In this document: one piece after another, positions 34,823 through 47,790 of the stretch
How positions within the stretch are numbered: position 1 is the stretch's first letter
Layout: the number at the start of each line of letters is the position of its first letter
Notes under the pieces: generated by a model
What the model was told of the DNA's origin: nothing
Databases searched by the model: none
The model's input: the letters and a program-made list of their open reading frames with translations, nothing else
Made by a program: the position numbers and the translations under genes
Source of the DNA: Dermacentor variabilis
Taxonomy: Eukaryota; Arthropoda; Arachnida; Ixodida; Ixodidae
Direction: 5' to 3'
Length of the DNA: 64,000 nucleotides
Assembly: GCF_050947875.1 (NCBI RefSeq)
Contig: NC_134569.1
Span: 261,651,100 to 261,715,099 of the forward strand

Positions 34823-37800
34823 GTGAACCGTCTTAGCTTCAGAAAAGTCTTCATTGCGACTAGCGTAAGCTCCAGAAGACTGCCTGCGCAAAGCCAGGCG
34901 ATACAGCCCTTTTCTATCGCTGCAGCAAGAGTGCGCAGCGATATATCGCGCCCCGAGTGTTATGCGACAGGTTTGAGCTTTAGAAAAGTCTTTATTGTGA
35001 CCCGCGTAAGCTCCAGGAGACTGCCTGCGGAAAGCAAGTCGATGCAGCCCTTTTCTAGCGCTGCAGCGAGAGCGCACTGCGATATAACGCACCCCGAGAG
35101 TTATGCGACGCGTCTAAGTTTCAGAAAAGTCTTTATTGGGACCGGTTTAAGCTCCAGTAGAGTGCCTGTGCCAAGCGAGGCAATGCACCCCTTTTCGAGC
35201 GCTGCAGCGATAGCGCTCAGCGATATATCGCGCCCCGAGTGTTATGCGACGCGTCTCAACTCCAGAAAAGTCTTTATTGCGATCGGCGTAAGCTCCAGGA
35301 GACTGCCAGTGCAAAGCCTAGCGATGCAGGCCTTTTCTACCGCTGCAGCGAGAGCGCGCAGCGATATATTGCGCCACGAGTGTTATGCAACGCGTCTCAG
35401 TTTCAGAAAAGTCTTTATTGCGGCCGCCGTAAGCTCCAGGAGGCTGCCTGTGCAAAGCAAGGCGATGCAGGCCTTTTTCTACCGCTGCAGCGAGAGCGCG
35501 CAGCGATATATCGGGGCCCGTGTGTTATGCAACGCGTCTCAGTTTAAGAAAAGTCTTTATTGCGGCCGCCGTAAGCTCCAGGGCGCTGCCTGTGCAAAGC
35601 AACGCGATGCAGTCCTTTTCTAGCGCTGCAGCAAGAGCGCGCAGCGATATATCGCGCCCCGAGTGTTATGCGACGCGTCTCAGCTTCAGAAAAGTCTTTA
35701 TTGTGATCTCCAGGAGACTGCCTGTGCAAAGCCAGGCGATTCAGCCCTTTTCTAAAGCTGCAGCAAGAGCGCGCAGCGATATATCGCGCCCCGAGTGTTA
35801 TGCGACGCGTCTGAGCTTTAGAAAAGCCTTTTTTGTTACCCGCGTAAGCTCCAGGACTCTGCCTCTGCAAAGCAAGGCGATGCAGCCCTTTTCTACTGCT
35901 GCAGCGAGAGCTCACAGCGATATATTGCGCCCCGCGTATTATTGACGCGTCTCAGCTTCAGAAACGTCTTTACTGCTACCAGCGTAAGCTCCAGGAGACT
36001 GCCTGTGCAAAGCAAGTCGATGCAGCTCTTTTCTAGCGCTGCAGCGGGAGCACGCAGCGATATTTCGCGCCCCGAATGTTATGCTACCCGTCTCAGCTTT
36101 TGAAAAGTCTTTATTGCGATCGGTGTAAGCTCCAGGAGACTGCCTGTGCAAAGTAAGACGATGCAGCCCTTTTCTACTCCTGCAGCGAGAGCGCGCAGCG
36201 ATATATCGTGCCCCGGGTGTTATGCGACGCGTCTCAGCTTCAGAAAAGCCTTTATTGCGGCCGGTGTAAGCTCCAGGAGTCTGCCAGTGCCAAGCAATGC
36301 GCTGCACCCCTTTTCGAGCACTCAACGATATATCGCGCCCCGAGTGGTATGCGACGCGTCTCAGTATCTGAAAAGCCTTTTTTGCGACCGGTGTAAACTG
36401 CAGGAGACTACCTGTGCGAGGCAGAGCGATGCAGCCCTTTTCTAGCGCTGCAGCGAGAGCGCGCAGCGATATAACGCACCCCGAGTGTTATGCGACGCGT
36501 TTAAGTTTCTGAAAAGTCTTTACTGCGACCGTTGTAAGCTCCAGGAGATTGCCTGTGCAAAACAAGACAATCCTGCCCTTTTCTACTGCTGCAGCGAGAG
36601 CGCGCAGCGATATATCGCGCCCCGAGTGTTATGCGACGCGTCTCAGCTTCGGAAGTCTTTGTTGCGACCGGTGTGAACTCCAAGAGACTGCCTGTGCAAA
36701 GCAAGTCGATGCAGCCCTTTCCTAGCGCCGCAGCGAGAGTGCGCAGCGATATATTGCGCTCCGAGTGTTATGCGACGTGTCTCAGTTTCAGAAATGTCTT
36801 TATTGCGACCGGCGTAAGCTCCAGAAGACTGCCTGTGCAAAGCCAGGCGATGCAGCCCTTTTCTTGCGCTGCACCAAGAGCGCGCAGCGATATATTGCGC
36901 CCCGACCGTTAGGCGACGCGTGTCAGCTTTATAAAAGTCTTTATTGCGACCGGCGTAAGCTCCAGGAGACTGCCTGTGCAAAGCCAGGCGATGCAGCCCT
37001 TTTCTAGCGCTCCACCGAGAGCGCGCAGCGATATATCGCGCCCCGAGTGTTATGCGACGCGTCTCAGCTTCAGCAAAGTCTTTATTAAGACCGGCGTAAG
37101 CTTCAGGAGACTGCCTGAGCAAAGCAAGTCGATGCAGCCCTTTTCTAGCGCTGCACCGAGAGTGCCCAGCGATATATCGCGCCCCGAGTGTTATGCGACG
37201 CGTCTCAGCTTCAGCAAAGTCTTTATTAAGACCGGCGTAAGCTCCAGGAGACTGCCTGAGCAAAGCAAGTCGATGCAGCCCTTTTCTAGCGCAGCAGCAA
37301 CAGTGCGCAGCGAGATATCGCGCCCCCAGTGTTCGGCGACGCGTTTTAGCTTCAGAAAAGTCTTTATTGCGACCGGTGTAATCTGTAGAAGATTGCCTGT
37401 GCAAAGCCAGGCGATGCAGCCCTTTTCTAGCGCTGCAGCAAGAGCGCCCAGTGATATATCGCGCCCCGAGTGTTATGCGACGCGTCTCAGCTTCAGAAAA
37501 GTCTTTATTGTGATCTCCAGGAGACTGCCTGTGCAAAGCAAGGCGACGCAGCCCTTTTCTATCGCTGCAGCAAGAGTGCACAGCGATATATCGCGCCCCG
37601 AGTGTTATGCGACACGTTTGAGCTTTAGAAAAGTCTTTATTGTGACCCGCGTAAGCTCCAGGAGACTGCCTGCGGAAAGCAAGTCGATGCAGCCCTTTTC
37701 TAGCGCTGCAGCGAGAGCGCACAGCAATATAACGCACCCCGAGAGTTATGCAACGCGTCTAAGTTTCAGAAAAGTCTTTATTGGGACCGGTTTAAGCTCC

Positions 37801-39010
37801 AGGAGAGTGCCTGTGCCAAGCGAGGCAATGCACCCCTTTTCGAGCGCTGCAGCGATAGCGCTCAGCGATATATCGCGCCCCGAGTGTTATGCGACGCGTC
37901 TCAACTCCAGAAAAGTCTTTATTGCGATCGGCGTAAGCTCCAGGAGACTGCCAGTGCAAAGCCTAGCGATGCAGGCCTTTTCTACCGCTGCAGCGAGGGC
38001 GCGCAGCGATATATTGCGCCCCGAGTGTTATGCAACGCGTCTCAGTTTCAGAAAAGTCTTTATTGCGGCCGCCGTAAGCTCCAGGAGGCTGCCTGTGCAA
38101 AGCAAGGCGATGCAGCCCTTTTCTAGCGCTGCAGCAAGAGCACGCAGCGATATATCGTGCCCCGAGTGTTATGCGACGCGTTTTAGCTTCAGAAAAGTCT
38201 TTAGTGCTACCGGTGTAAGCTGTAGAAGATTGCCTGTGCAAATCAAGGCGATGCGGCCCTTTTTCTAGCGCTGCAGCGAGAGAGCGAAGCGATATATCAC
38301 GCCCCGAGTATTGTCCGATGCGTCTCAGCTTAATAAAAGTCTTTATTGCGACCGGCGTTAGCTCCAGGAGATTGCCTGTGCAAAGCCAGGCGATACAGCC
38401 CTTTTCTATCGCTGCAGCAAGTGCGCGCTGCGATATATCACGCTCCGAGTGTTATGCGACGCGTCTCAGCTTCAGAAAAGTTTTTATCGCGATCGGCGTA
38501 AGCTCCAGGAGACTGCCTGTGCAAAGCAAGGCAACGCAGGCCTTTTCTACCGCTGCAGCGAGAGCGCGCAGCGATATATCGGGGCCCGTGTGTTATGCAA
38601 CGCGTCTCAGTTTAAGAAAAGTCTTTATTGCGGCCGCCGTAAGCTCCAGGACGCTGCCTGTGCAAAGCAACGCGATGCAGTGCTTTTCTAGCGCTGCAGC
38701 AAGAGCGCGCAGCGATATATCACGCCCCGAGTGTTATGCGACGCGTCTCAGCTTCAGAAAAGTCTTTATTGTGATCTCCAGGAGACTGCCTGTGCAAAGC
38801 CAGGCGATTCAGCCCTTTTTTAAAGCTGCAGCAAGAGCGCGCAGCGATATATCGCGCCCCGAGTGTTATGCGACGCGTCTGAGCTTTAGAAAAGTCTTTA
38901 TTGTTACCCGCGTAAGCTCCAGGACTCTGCCTGTGCAAAGCAAGGCGATGCAGCCCTTTTCTACTGCTGCAGCGAGAGCGCACAGCGATGTATAGCGCCC
39001 CGAGTGTTAT
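34823..39010. repeat. 4,188-bp higher-order block, copy 1
   Basis: Defined by matching landmarks 4,188 bp apart: 34823/39011, 35520/39708, 36146/40334, 36485/40673 and 36976/41164. Diagnostic variants include the 14-bp-deleted monomer (AGCACTCAACGATATA at 36318 and 40506), a TCAGCTTCGGAAGTC monomer with 3 bp missing, and GGGGCCCGTGTGTTATGCAACG. It also holds the first TTATTAAGACCGG monomers (about 37080 and 37215), the type that dominates 45-62 kb. Confidence 0.83.
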
Positions 39011-42000
39011 GTGAACCGTCTTAGCTTCAGAAAAGTCTTCATTGCGACTAGCGTAAGCTCCAGGAGACTGCCTGCGCAAAGCCAGGCGATACAGCCCTTT
39101 TCTATCGCTGCAGCAAGAGTGCGCAGCGATATATCGCGCCCCGAGTGTTATGCGACAGGTTTGAGCTTTAGAAAAGTCTTTATTGTGACCCGCGTAAGCT
39201 CCAGGAGACTGCCTGCGGAAAGCAAGTCGATGCAGCCCTTTTCTAGCGCTGCAGCGAGAGCGCACAGCGATATAACGCACCCCGAGAGTTATGCGACGCG
39301 TCTAAGTTTCAGAAAAGTCTTTATTGGGACCGGTTTAAGCTCCAGTAGAGTGCCTGTGCCAAGCGAGGCAATGCACCCCTTTTCGAGCGCTGCAGCGATA
39401 GCGCTCAGCGATATATCGCGCCCCGAGTGTTATGCGACGCGTCTCAACTCCAGAAAAGTCTTTATTGCGATCGGCGTAAGCTCCAGGAGACTGCCAGTGC
39501 AAAGCCTAGCGATGCAGGCCTTTTCTACCGCTGCAGCGAGAGCGCGCAGCGATATATTGCGCCACGAGTGTTATGCAACGCGTCTCAGTTTCAGAAAAGT
39601 CTTTATTGCGGCCGCCGTAAGCTCCAGGAGGCTGCCTGTGCAAAGCAAGGCGATGCAGGCCTTTTTCTACCGCTGCAGCGAGAGCGCGCAGCGATATATC
39701 GGGGCCCGTGTGTTATGCAACGCGTCTCAGTTTAAGAAAAGTCTTTATTGCGGCCGCCGTAAGCTCCAGGGCGCTGCCTGTGCAAAGCAACGCGATGCAG
39801 TCCTTTTCTAGCGCTGCAGCAAGAGCGCGCAGCGATATATCGCGCCCCGAGTGTTATGCGACGCGTCTCAGCTTCAGAAAAGTCTTTATTGTGATCTCCA
39901 GGAGACTGCCTGTGCAAAGCCAGGCGATTCAGCCCTTTTCTAAAGCTGCAGCAAGAGCGCGCAGCGATATATCGCGCCCCGAGTGTTATGCGACGCGTCT
40001 GAGCTTTAGAAAAGCCTTTTTTGTTACCCGCGTAAGCTCCAGGACTCTGCCTGTGCAAAGCAAGGCGATGCAGCCCTTTTCTACTGCTGCAGCGAGAGCT
40101 CACAGCGATATATTGCGCCCCGCGTGTTATTGACGCGTCTCAGCTTCAGAAACGTCTTTACTGCTACCAGCGTAAGCTCCAGGAGAGTGCCTGCGCAAAG
40201 CAAGTCGATGCAGCTCTTTTCTAGCGCTGCAGCGGGAGCGCGCAGCGATATTTCGCGCCCCGAATGTTATGCTACCCGTCTCAGCTTTTGAAAAGTCTTT
40301 ATTGCGATCGGTGTAAGCTCCAGGAGACTGCCTGTGCAAAGCAAGGCGATGCAGCCCTTTTCTACTCCTGCAGCGAGAGCGCGCAGCGATATATCGTGCC
40401 CCGGGTGTTATGCGACGCGTCTCAGCTTCAGAAAAGTCTTTATTGCGGCCGGTGTAAGCTCCAGGAGTCTGCCTGTGCCAAGCAAGGCGCTGCACCCCTT
40501 TTCGAGCACTCAACGATATATCGCGCCCCGAGTGGTATGCGACGCGTCTCAGTATCTGAAAAGCCTTTTTTGCGACCGGTGTAAACTCCAGGAGACTACC
40601 TGTGCAAGGCAGAGCGATGCAGCCCTTTTCTAGCGCTGCAGCGAGAGCGCGCAGCGATATAACGCACCCCGAGTGTTATGCGACGCGTTTAAGTTTCTGA
40701 AAAGTCTTTACTGCGACCGTTGTAAGCTCCAGGAGATTGCCTGTGCAAAACAAGACAATGCTGCCCTTTTCTACTGCTGCAGCGAGAGCGCGCTGCGATA
40801 TATCGCGCCCCGAGTGTTATGCGACGCGTCTCAGCTTCGGAAGTCTTTGTTGCGACCGGTGTGCACTCCAAGAGACTGCCTGTGCAAAGCAAGTCGATGC
40901 AGCCCTTTCCTAGCGCCGCAGCGAGAGTGCGCAGCGATATATTGCGCTCCGAGTGTTATGCGACGCGTCTCAGTTTCAGAAATGTCTTTGTTGCGACCGG
41001 CGTAAGCTCCAGAAGACTGCCTGTGCAAAGCCAGGCGATGCAGCCCTTTTCTTGCGCTGCACCAAGAGCGCGCAGCGATATATTGCGCCCCGACCGTTAG
41101 GCGACGCGTGTCAGCTTTATAAAAGTCTTTATTGCGACCGGCGTAAGCTCCAGGAGACTGCCTGTGCAAAGCCAGGCGATGCAGCCCTTTTCTAGCGCTC
41201 CACCGAGAGCGCGCAGCGATATATCGCGCCCCGAGTGTTATGCGACGCGTCTCAGCTTCAGAAAAGTCTTTATTGCGGCCGCCGTAAGCTCCAGGAGGCT
41301 GCCTGTGCAAAGCAAGGCGATGCAGCCCTTTTCTAGCGCTGCAGCAAGAGCACGCAGCGATATATCGTGCCCCGAGTGTTATGCGACGCGTTTTAGCTTC
41401 AGAAAAGTCTTTAGTGCTACCGGTGTAAGCTGTAGAAGATTGCCTGTGCAAAGCAAGGCGATGCGGCCCTTTTTCTAGCGCTGCAGCGAGAGAGCGAAGC
41501 GATTTATCACGCCCCGAGTATTGTCCGATGCGTCTCAGCTTAATAAAAGTCTTTATTGCGACCGGCGTTAGCTCCAGGAGATTGCCTGTGCAAAGCCAGG
41601 CGATACAGCCCTTTTCTATCGCTGCAGCAAGCGCGCGCTGCGATATATCACGCTCCGAGTGTTATGCGACGCGTCTCAGCTTCAGAAAAGTTTTTATTGC
41701 GATCGGCGTAAGCTCCAGGAGACTGCCTGTGCAAAGCAAGGCAACGCAGGCCTTTTCTACCGCTGCAGCGAGAGCGCGCAGCGATATATCGGGGCCCGTG
41801 TGTTATGCAACGCGTCTCAGTTTAAGAAAAGTCTTTATTGCGGCCGCCGTAAGCTCCAGGACGCTGCCTGTGCAAAGCAACGCGATGCAGTGCTTTTCTA
41901 GCGCTGCAGCAAGAGCGCGCAGCGATATATCACGCCCCGAGTGTTATGCGACGCGTCTCAGCTTCAGAAAAGTCTTTATTGTGATCTCCAGGAGACTGCC

Positions 42001-44162
42001 TGTGCAAAGCCAGGCGATTCAGCCCTTTTTTAAAGCTGCAGCAAGAGCGCGCAGCGATATATCGCGCCCCGAGTGTTATGCGACGCGTCTGAGCTTTAGA
42101 AAAGTCTTTATTGTTACCCGCGTAAGCTCCAGGACTCTGCCTGTGCAAAGCAAGGCGATGCAGCCCTTTTCTACTGCTGCAGCGAGAGCTCACAGCGATA
42201 TATTGCGCCCCGCGTGTTATTGACGCGTCTCAGCTTCACAAAAGTCTTTACTGCTACCAGCGTAAGCTCCAGGAGAGTGCCTGCGCAAAGCAAGTCGATG
42301 CAGCTCTTTTCTAGCGCTGCAGCGGGAGCGCGCAGCGATATTTCGCGCCCCGAATGTTATGCTACCAGTCTCAGCTTTTGAAAAGTCTTTATTGCGATCG
42401 GTGTAAGCTCCAGGAGACTGCCGGTGCAAAGCAAGGCGATGCAGCCCTTTTCTACTCCTGCAGCGAGAGCGCGCAGCGATATATCGTGCCCCGGGTGTTA
42501 TGCGACGCGTCTCAGCTTCAGAAAAGTCTTTATTGCGGCCGGTGTAAGCTCCAGGAGTCTGCCTGTGCCAAGCAAGGCGCTGCACCCCTTTTCGAGCACT
42601 CAACGATATATCGCGCCCCGAGTGGTATGCGACGCGTCTCAGTATCTGAAAAGCCTTTTTTGCGACCGGTGTAAACTCCAGGAGACTACCTGTGCAAGGC
42701 AGAGCGATGCAGCCCTTTTCTAGCGCTGCAGCGAGAGCGCGCAGCGATATAACGCACCCCGAGTGTTATGCGACGCGTTTAAGTTTCTGAAAAGTCTTTA
42801 CTGCGACCGTTGTAAGCTCCAGGAGATTGCCTGTGCAAAACAAGACAATGCTGCCCTTTTCTACTGCTGCAGCGAGAGCGCGCTGCGATATATCGCGCCC
42901 CGAGTGTTATGCGACGCGTCTCAGCTTCGGAAGTCTTTGTTGCGACCGGTGTGAACTCCAAGAGACTGCCTGTGCAAAGCAAGTCGATGCAGCCCTTTCC
43001 TAGCGCCGCAGCGAGAGTGCGCAGCGATATATTGCGCTCCGAGTGTTATGCGACGCGTCTCAGTTTCAGAAATGTCTTTATTGCGACCGGCGTAAGCTCC
43101 AGGAGACTGCCTGTGCAAAGCCAGGCGATGCAGCCCTTTTCTAGCGCTCCACCGAGAGCGCGCAGCGATATATCGCGCCCCGAGTGTTATGCGACGCGTC
43201 TCAGCTTCAGCAAAGTCTTTATTGCGGCCGCTGTAAGCTCCAGGAGGCTGCCTGTGCAAAGCCAGGCGATGCAGCCCTTTTCTAGCGCTGCAGCAAGAGC
43301 ACGCAGCGATATATCGTGCCCCGAGTGTTATGCGACGCGTTTCAGCTTCAGAAAAGTCTTTAGTGCTACCGGTGTAAGCTGTAGAAGATTGCCTGTGCAA
43401 AGCAAGGCGATGCGGCCCTTTTTCTAGCGCTGCAGCGAGAGAGCGAAGCGATATATCACGCCCCGAGTATTGTCCGATGCGTCTCAGCTTAATAAAAGTC
43501 TTTATTGCGACCGGCGTTAGCTCCAGGAGATTGCCTGTGCAAAGCCAGGCGATACAGCCCTTTTCTATCGCTGCAGCAAGTGCGCGCTGCGATATATCAC
43601 GCTCCGAGTGTTATGCGACGCGTCTCAGCTTCAGAAAAGTTTTTATTGCGATCGGCGTAAGCTCCAGGAGACTGCCTGTGCAAAGCAAGGCAATGCAGGC
43701 CTTTTCTACCGCTGCAGCGAGAGCGCGCAGCGATATATCGGGGCCCGTGTGTTATGCAACGCGTCTCAGTTTAAGAAAAGTCTTTATTGCGGCCGCCGTA
43801 AGCTCCAGGACGCTGCCTGTGCAAAGCAACGCGATGCAGTGCTTTTCTAGCGCTGCAGCAAGAGCGCGCAGCGATATATCACGCCCCGAGTGTTATGCGA
43901 CGCGTCTCAGCTTCAGAAAAGTCTTTATTGTGATCTCCAGGAGACTGCCTGTGCAAAGCCAGGCGATTCAGCCCTTTTCTAAAGCTGCAGCAAGAGCGCG
44001 CAGCGATATATCGTGCCCCGAGTGTTGTGCGACGCGTCTGAGCTTTAGAAAAGTCTTTATTGTTACCCGCGTAAGCTCCAGGACTCTGCCTGTGCAAAGC
44101 AAGGCGATGCAGCCCTTTTCTACTGCTGCAGCGAGAGCTCACAGCGATATATTGCGCCCCGC
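39011..44162. repeat. 4,188-bp block, shortened derivatives (3,210- and 1,949-bp spacings)
   Basis: The second copy follows copy 1 from 39011 to about 41230, then jumps to the equivalent of about 38040, dropping about 978 bp. Landmarks therefore recur at 3,210 bp (38318 to 41528) and again at 1,949 bp (41528 to 43477). Each derivative keeps the marker monomer (ends 38268, 41478 and 43427) and the 132-bp monomer (about 38770, 41980 and 43928). Confidence 0.8.
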
Positions 44163-47100
44163 GTGTTATTGACGCGTCTCAGCTTCACAAAAGTCTTTAC
44201 TGCTACCAGCGTAAGCTCCAGGAGAGTGCCTGCGCAAAGCAAGTCGATGCAGCTCTTTTCTAGCGCTGCAGCGGGAGCGCGCAGCGATATATCGTGCCCC
44301 GGGTGTTATGCGACGCGTCTCAGCTTCAGAAAAGTCTTTATTGCGGCCGGTGTAAGCTCCAGGAGTCTGCCTGTGCCAAGCAAGGCGCTGCACCCCTTTT
44401 CGAGCACTCAACGATATATCGCGCCCCGAGTGGTATGCGACGCGTCTCAGTATCTGAAAAGCCTTTTTTGCGACCGGTGTAAACTCCAGGAGACTACCTG
44501 TGCAAGGCAGAGCGATGCAGCCCTTTTCTAGCGCTGCAGCGAGAGCGCGCAGCGATATAACGCACCCTGAGTGTTATGCGACGCGTTTAAGTTTCTGAAA
44601 AGTCTTTACTGCGACCGTTGTAAGCTCCAGGAGATTGCCTGTGCAAAACAAGACAATGCTGCCCTTTTCTACTGCTGCAGCGAGAGCGCGCAGCGATATA
44701 TCGCGCCCCGAGTGTTATGCGACGCGTCTCAGCTTCGGAAGTCTTTGTTGAGACCGGTGTGAACTCCAAGAGACTGCCTGTGCAAAGCAAGTCGATGCAG
44801 CCCTTTCGTAGCGCCGCAGCGAGAGTGCGCAGCGATATATTGCGCTCCGAGTGTATGCGACGCGTCTCAGTTTCAGAAATGTCTTTATTGCGACCGGCGT
44901 AAGCTCCAGAAGACTGCCTGTGCAAAGCCAGGCGATGCAGCCCTTTTCTTGCGCTGCACCAAGAGCGCGCAGCGATATATTGCGCCCCGACCGTTAGGCG
45001 ACGCGTGTCAGCTTTATAAAAGTCTTTATTGCGACCGGCGTAAGCTCCAGGAGACTGCCTGTGCAAAGCCAGGCGATGCAGCCCTTTTCTAGCGCTCCAC
45101 CGAGAGCGCGCAGCGATATATTGCGCCCCGAGTGTTATGCGACGCGTCTCAGCTTCAGCAAAGTCTTTATTAAGACCGGCGTAAGCTCCAGGAGACTGCC
45201 TGAGCAAAGCAAGTCGATGCAGCCCTTTTCTAGCGCTGCACCGAGAGTGCGCAGCGATATATCGCGCCCCGAGTGTTATGCGACGCGTCTCAGCTTCAGC
45301 AAAGTCTTTATTAAGACCGGCGTAAGCTCCAGGAGACTGCCTGAGCAAAGCAAGTTGATGCAGCCCTTTTCTAGCGCAGCAGCAAGAGTGCGCAGCGAGA
45401 TATCGCGCCCCGAGTGTTATGCGACGCGTCTCAGCTTCAGCAAAGTCTTTATTAAGGCCGGCGTAAGCTCCAGAAGACTGCCTGTGCAAAGCAAAGCGAT
45501 GCGGCCCTTTTCTAGCGCTGCAGCGAGAGCGTGCAGCGATATATCGCGCCCCGACTGTTATGCGACGCGTCTCAGCTTTATAAAAGTCTTTATTGCGGCC
45601 GGCGTAAGTTCCAGGAGACTGCCTGTGCAAAGCAAGGCGATGCAGCCCTTTTCTAGCGCTGCAGCAAGAGCACGCAGCAATATATCGTGCCCCGAGTGTT
45701 ATGCGACGCGTTTTAGCTTCAGAAAAGTCTTTAGTGCTACCGGTGTAAGCTGTAGAAGATTGCCTGTGCAAAGCAAGGCGATGCGGCCCTTTTTCTAGCG
45801 CTGCAGCGAGAGAGCGAAGCGATATATCGCTCCCCGACTGTTATGCGACGCGTCTCAGCTTTATAAAAGTCTTTATTGCGACCGGCATAAGCTATAGGAG
45901 ACTGCCTGTGCAAAGCCAGGCGATGCAGCCCTTTTCTAGCGCTGCACCGAGAGCGCGCAGCGATATATTGCGCCCCGCGTGTTATTGACGCGTCTCAGCT
46001 TCACAAAAGTCTTTACTGCTACCAGCGTAAGCTCCAGGAGAGTGCCTGAGCAAAGCAAGTCGATGCAGCTCTTTTCTAGCGCTGCAGCGGGAGCGCGCAG
46101 CGATATATCGTGCCCCGGGTGTTATGCGACGCGTCTCAGCTTCAGAAAAGTCTTTATTGCGGCCGGTGTAAGCTCCAGGAGTCTGCCTGTGCCTAGCAAG
46201 GCGCTGCACCCCTTTTCGAGCACTCAACGATATATCGCGCCCCGAGTGGTATGCGACGCGTCTCAGTATCTGAAAAGCCTTTTTTGCGACCGGTGTAAAC
46301 TCCAGGAGACTACCTGTGCAAGGCAGAGCGATGCAGCACTTTTCTAGCGCTGCAGCGAGAGCGCGCAGCGATATAACGCACCCCGAGTGTTATGCGACGC
46401 GTTTAAGTTTCTGAAAAGTCTTTACTGCGACCGTTGTAAGCTCCAGGAGATTGCCTGTGCAAAACAAGACAATGCTGCCCTTTTCTACTGCTGCAGCGAG
46501 AGCGCGCAGCGATATATCGCGCCCCGAGTGTTATGCGACGCGTCTCAGCTTCGGAAGTCTTTGTTGCGACCGGTGTGAACTCCAAGAGACTGCCTGTGCA
46601 AAGCAAGTCGATGCAGCCCTTTCCTAGCGCCGCAGCGAGAGTGCGCAGCGATATATTGCGCTCCGAGTGTTATGCGACGCGTCTCAGTTTCAGAAATGTC
46701 TTTATTGCGACCGGCGTAAGCTCCAGAAGACTGCCTGTGCAAAGCCAGCGATGCAGCCCTTTTCTTGCGCTGCACCAAGAGCGCGCAGCGATATATTGCG
46801 CCCCGACCGTTAGGCGACGCGTGTCAGCTTTATAAGTCTTTATTGCGACCGGCGTAAGCTCCAGGAGACTGCCTGTGCAAAGCCAGGCGATGCAGCCCTT
46901 TTCTAGCGCTCCACCGAGAGCGCGCAGCGATATATCGCGCCCCGAGTGTTATGCGACGCGTCTCAGCTTCAGCAAAGTCTTTATTAAGACCGGCGTAAGC
47001 TCCAGGAGACTGCCTGAGCAAAGCAAGTCGATGCAGCCCTTTTCTAGCGCTGCACCGAGAGTGCGCAGCGATATATCGCGCCCCGAGTGTTATGCGACGC

Positions 47101-47790
47101 GTCTCAGCTTCAGCAAAGTCTTTATTAAGACCGGCGTAAGCTCCAGGAGACTGCCTGAGCAAAGCAAGTCGATGCAGCCCTTTTCTAGCGCAGCAGCAAG
47201 AGTGCGCAGCGAGATATCGCGCCCCGAGTGTTATGCGACGCGTCTCAGCTTCAGCAAAGTCTTTATTAAGGCCGGCGTAAGCTCCAGAAGACTGCCTGTG
47301 CAAAGCAAAGCGATGCGGCCCTTTTCTAGCGCTGCAGCGAGAGCGTGCAGCGATATATCGCGCGCCGACTGTTATGCGACGCGTCTCAGCTTTATAAAAG
47401 TCTTTATTGCGGCCGGCGTAAGTTCCAGGAGACTGCCTGTGCAAAGCAAGGCGATGCAGCCCTTTTCTAGCGCTGCAGCAAGAGCACGCAGCAATATATC
47501 GTGCCCCGAGTGTTATGCGACGCGTTTTAGCTTCAGAAAAGTCTTTAGTGCTACCGGTGTAAGCTGTAGAAGATTGCCTGTGCAAAGCAAGGCGATGCGG
47601 CCCTTTTTCTAGCGCTGCAGCGAGAGAGCGAAGCGATATATCGCGCCCCGACTGTTATGCGACGCGTCTCAGCTTTATAAAAGTCTTTATTGCGACCGGC
47701 ATAAGCTATTGGAGACTGCCTGTGCAAAGCCAGGCGATGCAGCCCTTTTCTAGCGCTGCACCGAGAGCGCGCAGCGATATATTGCGCCCC
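44163..47790. repeat. 1.81-kb higher-order repeat, two tandem copies
   Basis: Copies start at 44163 and 45979, at a GTTATTGACGCGTCTCAGC monomer, and the second extends to about 47790. Landmarks recur at 1,814-1,816 bp (marker ends 45798 and 47612; 44571/46387). Each has one 14-bp-deleted monomer (about 44402 and 46217) and ends with a run of TTATTAAGACCGG/TTATTAAGGCCGG monomers. The small spacing differences come from 1- to 3-bp indels, such as GCTTTATAAGTC near 46830. Confidence 0.85.
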
